Below are positions 58,174-64,000 of a stretch of DNA of 64,000 nucleotides, piece by piece (positions within the stretch are counted from its first letter, which is position 1; the number at the start of each line of letters is the position of its first letter). Source of the DNA: JBMNGH01 sp050949725 (GTDB lineage: Bacteria; Bacillota; Thermosediminibacteria; Thermosediminibacterales; Tepidanaerobacteraceae); contig JBMNGH010000005.1 of assembly GCA_050949725.1 (NCBI GenBank), forward strand, positions 105,634 to 169,633, read 5' to 3'. A model generated the notes under the pieces. It was given only the letters and a program-made list of their open reading frames with translations. It was not told where the DNA came from and ran no database searches. A program made the translations under genes and the position numbers.

Positions 58174-59605
58174 CTCGTTTACTCTCCTTTATCTTAAATA
58201 CTGCAAAGCCTGTGTAGGCAAATATGATCGAGAAAATCGGAACAGTCCAATTTAGAAACGCATATGGTGCAAATGAGAGCACAGGAACATCCAGTATGCC
58301 ATATACATATAGCCCTGCGGCGCTCCAGGGGATCAGAACCGCGCCGATTGTTCCTGCATCTTCTAGAGTCCTTGACAAGACTCTCGGTTCAATCTTTCTC
58401 TCGGCAAAAGCATCCCTAAAGGTTCTGCCAGGCAATATAATCGCCAACATTGAGTTGCCGGACACGAGAAGTATAGCATAGCTTGAAACTAAAACAGAGA
58501 AAATAAGTGAACCTGCACTTTTGACTTTTTTGAGAAGTGTATTGATTATAACCGTTAGTATACCTGTTCTTTCTAGGATACCACCTAATGCTGTGGCTAA
58601 TAGAACCATTGAAATTATTCCCATCATACTGTTAAGGCCACCTCTGGAAAGAAGGACATCAACAGCAGCTACTCCGGTATTACTCACAAATCCATTAATT
58701 GACGTGCTGACTATAGCAGAAAATTCGACACCCTGTGATAACATTGCCCAAAACATGCTAAATATTACTGTTGTGGAAAGAGCAGGAATAGCGGGTATTC
58801 GCCTTACAGACATAAGAATTACCAATACCGGTGGAACTAATGCCAATAAGGAAATATTGAATGAGCTGCTTAATGTATTCAAAATGAAGCTTACCGTGTC
58901 AGTACTTACACTGCCGTTAGTACCTCTAAAGCCCAAAAAAGTATATAGTATAATGGAAACGATTGTCGCCGGAATAGTCGTATATAGCATTGAGCCAATA
59001 TGTTCAAATAATTCTGCTCCGGCCATGGCCGGGGCGACGTTAGTAGTATCTGAAAGAGGAGACATTTTATCTCCAAAGTATGCACCCGATACAATCGCTC
59101 CGGCCACTATCGGGAGCGGTATATTCAAGCCTTGGCCAATCCCGATCAGTGCTAATCCCATAGTGCCGATTGTCCCCCAGGATGTACCTGTAGCCAAAGA
59201 TACTATACAACAGAGTATAAAAGTTGCCGGCAAGAATAGCTGTGGGGTAAGTATCTGAAGGCCGTAGTAGATCATTACAGGCACTGTCCCGCCGATAATC
59301 CAGATGCCGATCATCAGACCCACCAACATGAGTATCATTATACAGGGCAAGGCATTGGCAATTCCTTGAATCATTCCGGTTTGCAAATCTGGCCAGCCAT
59401 ATCCTAAATATAAACCAAATAGGCCGGCAATAAATGAACCTGCAACAAGCGGAGCAGTTAACCCTGTATTTAGTTTAAGACCAATAATAATAACCAAAAA
59501 TATTATGGTTAGTGCTGTTAGAGCTTCCCAAAACTTCGGAGCCCTAGATTCTCTTGTGATTTCTTTTTCTGCTACGGCATTTATTTGTTTGGCAATAGTT
59601 TTCAT
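58166..59605 (-). CDS. NhaC family Na+/H+ antiporter-like transporter
   Basis: A 479-residue membrane protein with about 11-12 segments and the NhaC blocks (GTSWGTIGTMGLALIGIGQG, AGAIVSGAYFGDKMSPLSDT, LEDAGTIGAVLIPWSAAG). Members exchange Na+ with H+ or with metabolites such as malate/lactate. Coupled to the amidohydrolase gene. An unusual structured leader precedes it. Confidence 0.9.
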   Translation of the reverse strand: MKTIAKQINAVAEKEITRESRAPKFWEALTALTIIFLVIIIGLKLNTGLTAPLVAGSFIAGLFGLYLGYGWPDLQTGMIQGIANALPCIMILMLVGLMIGIWIIGGTVPVMIYYGLQILTPQLFLPATFILCCIVSLATGTSWGTIGTMGLALIGIGQGLNIPLPIVAGAIVSGAYFGDKMSPLSDTTNVAPAMAGAELFEHIGSMLYTTIPATIVSIILYTFLGFRGTNGSVSTDTVSFILNTLSSSFNISLLALVPPVLVILMSVRRIPAIPALSTTVIFSMFWAMLSQGVEFSAIVSTSINGFVSNTGVAAVDVLLSRGGLNSMMGIISMVLLATALGGILERTGILTVIINTLLKKVKSAGSLIFSVLVSSYAILLVSGNSMLAIILPGRTFRDAFAERKIEPRVLSRTLEDAGTIGAVLIPWSAAGLYVYGILDVPVLSFAPYAFLNWTVPIFSIIFAYTGFAVFKIKESKRDE

Positions 59606-59696
59606 ATTAACCCCTCCAATCAGTATTTGTCCTACAAATCACTACCATCCTACAATTGCTGTTTATTTAAATTTAGATCACCTCAATCCTAGTTGA

Positions 59697-59832
59697 ATTT
59701 TGGCAGGGGTTTAGACAAAATAAAAGGCATCCTCGCAGGAATGCCTTTGTATAGACTATTCAATAGTATTAAAAGTATTAAAATATTAATTGAAATACTT
59801 ATTTTTATTTGTATAGTCTACCGTCCTGCCCA
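59697..59832 (-). promoter_or_regulatory. structured leader with terminator before nhaC
   Basis: The minus transcript contains GGGCAGGACGGTAGACTATAC, an AT-rich arm closed by AGACTAT/ATAGTCT, then the terminator hairpin AAAGGCATTCC-TGCG-AGGATGCCTTT (59725-59752) with T residues. The early GGGCAGGA can pair with the terminator's TTCCTGC, so an antiterminator is possible. I do not recognise a known riboswitch class. Confidence 0.5.
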
Positions 59833-59917
59833 ACCTACAATTATAATTTTATTATCTATTCAGTGAGATGTCAATATATCGGGGATTTTTCCTGATATCA
59901 TTTTTTTTACAGTGACT

Positions 59918-60946
59918 TTAAGCCCTGATCTCCTGCCGCAGAAAAAGCGTGTACGTTATTCCAAAGATGAGCAGTGTACCTGCTATAAGGCCGGTGATAT
60001 GAGGCCAAATTAACAATAGGCTTTGCCCCAGTGGCAAAAAACCACTAATTGCACCATAAACCTGTTCTAAAAATACCGGTCCCAAAGTCCTTACACTCGG
60101 CGACAGCAGGGTTACCGCTGCCTCACTGTAAAGAGTAGAAGGGGACAGCCTACTTAATCCCTGGGATACCTTGACGTTGTACAGTTGGATCTGGGCATCG
60201 GCATTTTTAGTTAAGGGAAAAAGGACATCTGCCACCATACCTGCAAGTATAGGAACAAAAATTGAGAAAAACAGCCACAAAGAGATCCCACATAGAGCCG
60301 ATGTTGCTGTCTGACGAAAGATTAGAGAAAACAGCATTGCTAATGCCAACCAAAAAGCCATATATACAATGCTTAGTGCAAGATATAAAAGTAGTCTTAT
60401 TACTTCTTCACCGGTGGGTGGAACGCCTGTTATAATAATACCCATCCCCGCTACAAAAAAGCCTAGAGCCAATGTCATTAAGACAAGTACAAAAAGTCTT
60501 GCAAGAAACTTGCCGTTTATGACATCGTCACGATATATAGGCTGGGCTAAAAGTCTAGTCATCGTTCCGCTGTTTTGCTCACCATTTATAGCATCAAAGC
60601 CCATAGAAAGCCCTACTAATGGCCCAAGTAGTGAAAGGAACCATGTAAAAGACGGAAGGGAAGAACCGGCAGTCGTGAAAAGCCTGATCAAAATAAAATT
60701 CGCTACAGCATCTTCAGTTGCAGCCCTTATGCTAGAGGCGGCTGAGTAAAAAGAGACTATACCTGTAAGAGCTATCAACGCAAACAGGATAAAAAATCTA
60801 GTACTTGAAAGTTGGTCGGAAAGCTCTTTTATAAATACTGTAATCATTTTGTTAGTGCCTCGTGTGTAAACTGTTTCCGCTTTACAAACTTTAGCTTTTT
60901 TTACTAATATTTCTTTAATCTTAGTTAGACTAGGCAACTTAGACAT
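59918..60946 (-). CDS. ABC-2 type transporter permease
   Basis: A 342-residue protein with about six membrane segments after a cytoplasmic start. The N-terminal membrane-proximal block FIKELSDQLSSTRFFILFAL and the stretch NGEQNSGTMTRLLAQPIYRDDVINGK are typical of ABC-2 permeases with a large loop. Its start overlaps the ATPase gene by eight bases. Exported substrate unknown. Confidence 0.9.
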   Translation of the reverse strand: MSKLPSLTKIKEILVKKAKVCKAETVYTRGTNKMITVFIKELSDQLSSTRFFILFALIALTGIVSFYSAASSIRAATEDAVANFILIRLFTTAGSSLPSFTWFLSLLGPLVGLSMGFDAINGEQNSGTMTRLLAQPIYRDDVINGKFLARLFVLVLMTLALGFFVAGMGIIITGVPPTGEEVIRLLLYLALSIVYMAFWLALAMLFSLIFRQTATSALCGISLWLFFSIFVPILAGMVADVLFPLTKNADAQIQLYNVKVSQGLSRLSPSTLYSEAAVTLLSPSVRTLGPVFLEQVYGAISGFLPLGQSLLLIWPHITGLIAGTLLIFGITYTLFLRQEIRA

Positions 60947-61892
60947 TTTCCTTCACCTCCACTACTTGGAAATAACGGGTGTAAATGTCGTCTAAATCAG
61001 AGCTTCGACTCCTCAAATGATAAATGTTTACATCCCTTGTAACTAAAACCTTAACAATTTTCGGAGCAATTTCCTGGTCTTCACCTTTAATAAGTATCAC
61101 ATCTTCATGAATTTCTATGGAGCTTACACCTTTAACAGCTTTTACTGCGTCAGTTGGAAATTCATTTATGTTACTAACTTTAAGCTCTATTACTTGTTCA
61201 CTTCCAATCTCCTTTGCCAAATCAGAAATACTGCCTACAGCGACCAACCTGCCTTTTACGAAAATTCCCACTCTGTCACAAATTGCCTGAACCTGATGGA
61301 GAAGATGTGATGATATTACAATAGTCTTCTCCTCTTTTTTGCCTAGTTGCAAAATAATATCTAACAATTCTTTAGTTCCCTCGGGATCAAGGCCTAGTGT
61401 AGGTTCATCCAAAAATACAACTTCCGGGTCCTTCAAGAGCACATCTGCAATGCCTAGTCGCTGACGCATTCCTCGGGAATATTCACGAACTTTTCTATTT
61501 GATGCATCCTTAAGTCCCACCTTCACCAGCAGATTTTCAATTTTATTTTTAGCTTTATCCAGAGATAAACCATTTAACTTTGCAGTGTAAAACAGATTTT
61601 CCATACCGGTCATGTCAGTGTAAAATCCCATGTTGTCAGGCATATACCCAACTATATTCTTTACCTCAAGGGGCTGGTGTACAGGATCCAAATCAGCTAT
61701 GCTAATACTGCCTGATGTTGGTTCTGATAGCCCCATAAGCATTAAAATGGTGGTAGTTTTTCCTGCACCGTTAGGACCTAAAAGACCGAAAACCTCACCT
61801 TTTTTCACCGTAAGATTTAAGTTGTCTACGGCGGTAATTGAACCATATTTCTTTGTTAGTTCTTCAGTTTTAATAATTATATAATCACTCAT
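60939..61892 (-). CDS. ABC transporter ATP-binding protein
   Basis: A 317-residue ATPase with Walker A GPNGAGKT at 39-46, signature YSRGMRQRLGIAD, Walker B VVFLDEPTLGLDPEG, and a C-terminal extension of about 80 residues as in ABC-2 exporters. Two bases separate it from the NEW3 gene, so the three genes are one unit. Confidence 0.95.
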   Translation of the reverse strand: MSDYIIIKTEELTKKYGSITAVDNLNLTVKKGEVFGLLGPNGAGKTTTILMLMGLSEPTSGSISIADLDPVHQPLEVKNIVGYMPDNMGFYTDMTGMENLFYTAKLNGLSLDKAKNKIENLLVKVGLKDASNRKVREYSRGMRQRLGIADVLLKDPEVVFLDEPTLGLDPEGTKELLDIILQLGKKEEKTIVISSHLLHQVQAICDRVGIFVKGRLVAVGSISDLAKEIGSEQVIELKVSNINEFPTDAVKAVKGVSSIEIHEDVILIKGEDQEIAPKIVKVLVTRDVNIYHLRSRSSDLDDIYTRYFQVVEVKENV

Positions 61893-61894
61893 GG

Positions 61895-63070
61895 TTATCG
61901 CCGCCCATACTTATTGAAGGTCTTTACTGCCCAATAAACTACCCCAGCTATTATCAATACTCCTACTATACCCCACAAAGTAGATGTGTGGACAGTTGCG
62001 CGGATTTCAGATTCATCTGCGGTTTCTCTTGTGGAAGCCCTGATGCTCACTACATAATCACCGGCAATAGCCTTGCCATCAGGAGTAACGAAAGCAGTGA
62101 TTTGCTGTTTTTCGCCACTTTTTAGCCGCTCAATGCTTTTAGGTTCGAAAGTGACTGCCCATCCCTGTGGAGCAGAAGCCGAAAAATTAACAGCCTGCAA
62201 ATCAGCACTGCCGGTGTTTTCCAGTTCGAGTGTTAGGGCTCCTTTCTTTCCGGCAGTTAAATCTAGATTTAAACGACCTGAAGGTGTAGAAAGTTTAAGG
62301 CTATAGGTGCCCGAAATGACAACCTTCAAGTCTGCTTTAGCTGCCTCACTGCCATATACAGCTGCAGCTGTTATGGTGTATTCTCCAGCTTTGACACCAT
62401 TTGGAGGCTTTACTGTAATATCTAAATCTTGGGATTTGCCAGGTTCTAAGCTCAAGCTGGTTATTTGGTTATCCTGATAAGCTGGTTTAAAAGATACCTG
62501 CCAACCGTCCGGTGCATTAGATCCCAGGCTGTAAAAGCGCTCACGACCACTATTGTTATAAAGTGTTCCTCTAAAACTGAAAGTTGCCGTATCAGGCCCG
62601 GTTAGTGATGGATACTGCACCTCCATTTTGTCGGCACCGCTAGCATCTGCATCGATTTTGACATTTAAGGAAAGCTTAGCACTACCGTTGCTGCCGGAAG
62701 CCACCACCGCCAAATTATAGCTGCCGTTTTTCGCAGCAGATGGAATTTGAACCCTGAGCTCTGCCTCCGCTTCACGGTCCGATGGGACAAATACTCTATG
62801 AATTTTATTGCCATTACCGAAAATCTCTGCAGTCCATTCAGAAGGTACTGAAGTGACTTCAATGTCTACAAACCCCGTCCCGTTTACTGTTAATGGAAAT
62901 GTAACACTGCTTCCGGGTTGGGCAGAAATTCCGGGATAATCAGTTGAAATACTTAAAGAGCCCGCACCATAAGTAATACCTAATGAAAGTGATAAAAAAA
63001 GCAATGACAGCACTACTAACCTTCCTGCTTTTTTTAAGCTTGGATGGCTAAACTTTAATAACCTTGACAA
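61895..63070 (-). CDS. exported NEW3-domain membrane protein of the ABC unit
   Basis: Tandem NEW3/Ig-like domains (alpha-galactosidase-associated type): LEPGKSQDLDITVKPPNG and LKSGEKQQITAFVTPDGK mark two, with a first one near DREAEAELRVQIPSAAK. There is one C-terminal membrane helix (LWGIVGVLIIAGVVYWAV). The TTG at 63070 has AAGGTGAT seven bases upstream and leaves a signal peptide (LVVLSLLFLSLSLGITYGAG); the frame can be extended to 63175 but that start has weaker support. The protein is outside the cell next to an ABC-2 exporter and likely serves it. Confidence 0.82.
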   Translation of the reverse strand: MSRLLKFSHPSLKKAGRLVVLSLLFLSLSLGITYGAGSLSISTDYPGISAQPGSSVTFPLTVNGTGFVDIEVTSVPSEWTAEIFGNGNKIHRVFVPSDREAEAELRVQIPSAAKNGSYNLAVVASGSNGSAKLSLNVKIDADASGADKMEVQYPSLTGPDTATFSFRGTLYNNSGRERFYSLGSNAPDGWQVSFKPAYQDNQITSLSLEPGKSQDLDITVKPPNGVKAGEYTITAAAVYGSEAAKADLKVVISGTYSLKLSTPSGRLNLDLTAGKKGALTLELENTGSADLQAVNFSASAPQGWAVTFEPKSIERLKSGEKQQITAFVTPDGKAIAGDYVVSIRASTRETADESEIRATVHTSTLWGIVGVLIIAGVVYWAVKTFNKYGRR

Positions 63071-63399
63071 AATTTCATCACCTTCCCTTAATAATTTTGT
63101 GCTAAGTCTATTAAAATATTTTAAAATATAATTTTGAAAAAAATGTGAGGTTTTTGTTAGGAAAAATAGCCTCAAACATGTTAGGTGTTTCTTGTAAAAC
63201 TAGAATTACCGGTAATTGCAAACATGAATTCCCTGAAGTTGCAAAGTAAAATTCCCTGTTAAAAAGCTCCAAACTCGACACGTTCAAAAAAAATATCGAA
63301 ACCACCTACACATACAAATTATACTGCATTCCGAGGGATTACAACTGCGTCCGGATTTAATAATTTATACATTCTTATATGCTTTTTTACACAACAAAA

Positions 63400-63440
63400 A
63401 ACCGCCGAAGGGAATGAACCCCCTGACGGTTGGGTAACTC
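63400..63440 (-). terminator. terminator-like hairpin downstream of rpsI
   Basis: AACCGTCAGGGG and CCCTTCGGCGGTT form a stem followed by TTTTTTG on the minus strand. Confidence 0.5.
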
Positions 63441-63452
63441 GTAAACAAACTT

Positions 63453-63545
63453 TGTAAGTTTGAACAAACTCGAGTGTAAATAAACACTTGCGATAAGCAA
63501 ACTTCGTAATTGTAAACAAACTCGAATGTAAATAAACAATAAGCG
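63453..63545. repeat. short direct repeats after rpsI
   Basis: AACAAACTCGAGTGTAAATA at about 63461 and AACAAACTCGAATGTAAATA at about 63517 repeat, with GTAAACAAACTT once more near 63443. The tandem ACCATCCCTG (63557-63576) is nearby. Region 63071-63622 has no gene. Confidence 0.65.
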
Positions 63546-63622
63546 CCGGTTGGATGACCATCCCTGACCATCCCTGACGCTTTGAAATTTTGAGTGAATG
63601 TTTAAGTTGTAGAAGATATTTT

Positions 63623-64000
63623 TTACCTCTTTGAGAATTGAGGCGCACGCCTTGCCTTTTTTAGGCCGTATTTCTTGCGCTCTTTCATCCTGGGGTCACG
63701 GGTCAACATTCCTTCTTTCTTGAGCACCTGCCTATAGTCTTCATCGATCTTCAAAAGTGCCCTTGCTATTCCGTGTCGGACAGCACCTGCCTGGCCAGTA
63801 AAACCGCCGCCCTTTACTTGTGCTACGACATCTACCTTGTTAAGTGTATTTGTATGGAGTAAAGGTGTCTTTACCTCAACTTTGAGGGTTTCCAGCCCAA
63901 AATATTCATCAAGTGGTTTTTTATTTATGGTTATTTCGCCCTTGCCGGGAGAAACCCAAACTTTTGCAACAGATGTCTTTCTCCTTCCTGTAGCAAGTAC
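63623..64000 (-). CDS. rpsI: 30S ribosomal protein S9, 5' end cut by the window
   Basis: The frame reads from the window edge: VLATGRRKTSVAKVWVSPGKG, then GGFTGQAGAVRHGIARALLK and the C-terminal MKERKKYGLKKARRAPQFSK followed by Arg and TAA at 63623. The S9 tail ending in Lys-Arg reaches the P-site tRNA. Only some five to ten N-terminal residues are missing. Upstream rplM is expected beyond the window. Confidence 0.96.
   Translation of the reverse strand, partial: VLATGRRKTSVAKVWVSPGKGEITINKKPLDEYFGLETLKVEVKTPLLHTNTLNKVDVVAQVKGGGFTGQAGAVRHGIARALLKIDEDYRQVLKKEGMLTRDPRMKERKKYGLKKARRAPQFSKR

Noticed and set aside
63453..63580. CRISPR array
   Set aside because: Only two or three imperfect units with unequal spacing and no cas genes anywhere in the window.

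Overview
The window reads as chromosome of a spore-forming, low-GC Firmicute of the class Clostridia. The signs are spoIIE, sigH, T-box and glycine or cobalamin riboswitch leaders, strong AGGAGG ribosome binding sites, and a yac-type gene order (cdnL, yacL, ispD, ispF, cysE, cysS, mrnC, rlmB, yacP, sigH, rpmG, secE, nusG, rplK, rplA, rplJ, rplL). Cysteine and glycine metabolism genes, a MATE pump and a NhaC antiporter fit an anaerobic amino-acid user. I suspect the Tepidanaerobacter/Thermosediminibacter neighbourhood, but that is an inference from style only. Almost every gene lies on the minus strand; only thyX, one small conserved gene and one broken insertion sequence are on the plus strand.

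Layout. 0-3.2 kb: spoIIE with tRNA-Glu, tRNA-Met and tRNA-fMet upstream. 3.2-6.0 kb: a scrap zone with an ISLre2-type element, a solitary IS end, a carbohydrate-kinase tail and a small sulfur-carrier gene; rpoB is not where it is usually found after rplL. 6-9.3 kb: ribosomal proteins with nusG and secE. 9.4-11.4 kb: tuf behind a Tyr-Gly-fMet-Thr tRNA cluster with one strong promoter. 11.4-21.3 kb: sigH to cdnL, including a plus-strand thyX that carries a long insert and a cysteine T-box before cysE. 21.3-22.7 kb: a decayed group II intron piece and a 2-hydroxyacid dehydrogenase.

22.8-31.1 kb is the most interesting part. Two tandem cobalamin riboswitches, each with its own terminator, precede two secreted alpha/alpha-barrel proteins, a DUF4430 lipoprotein and a complete ECF transporter (T, fused A-A', S). 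The barrel plus DUF4430 arrangement recalls intrinsic factor and transcobalamin of animals, so this looks like a surface corrinoid capture and uptake system.

31.2-35.8 kb: a stalk-domain protein, a small Cys-rich protein, a miniature group II intron remnant beside a terminator, a Nudix protein with a degenerate Nudix box, and a MarR/MATE pair. 35.8-41.1 kb: an rRNA operon (16S-23S-5S-tRNA-Asn). 41.3-43.3 kb: greA-lysS. 43.4-45.2 kb: a broken IS1202-like element. 45.2-48.9 kb: arginine genes argF-argG-argH, of which argF and argH carry frameshifts. 49-55.1 kb: a glycine-riboswitch operon gcvT-gcvH-gcvPA-gcvPB, then a small reading frame with an in-frame TGA in a Cys-x-x-TGA motif (candidate selenoprotein), then trxB. 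55.3-56.9 kb: T-box-controlled ilvA. 57.2-59.8 kb: amidohydrolase and NhaC antiporter with a structured leader. 59.9-63.1 kb: an ABC transporter with a NEW3-domain membrane protein. The right edge cuts rpsI.
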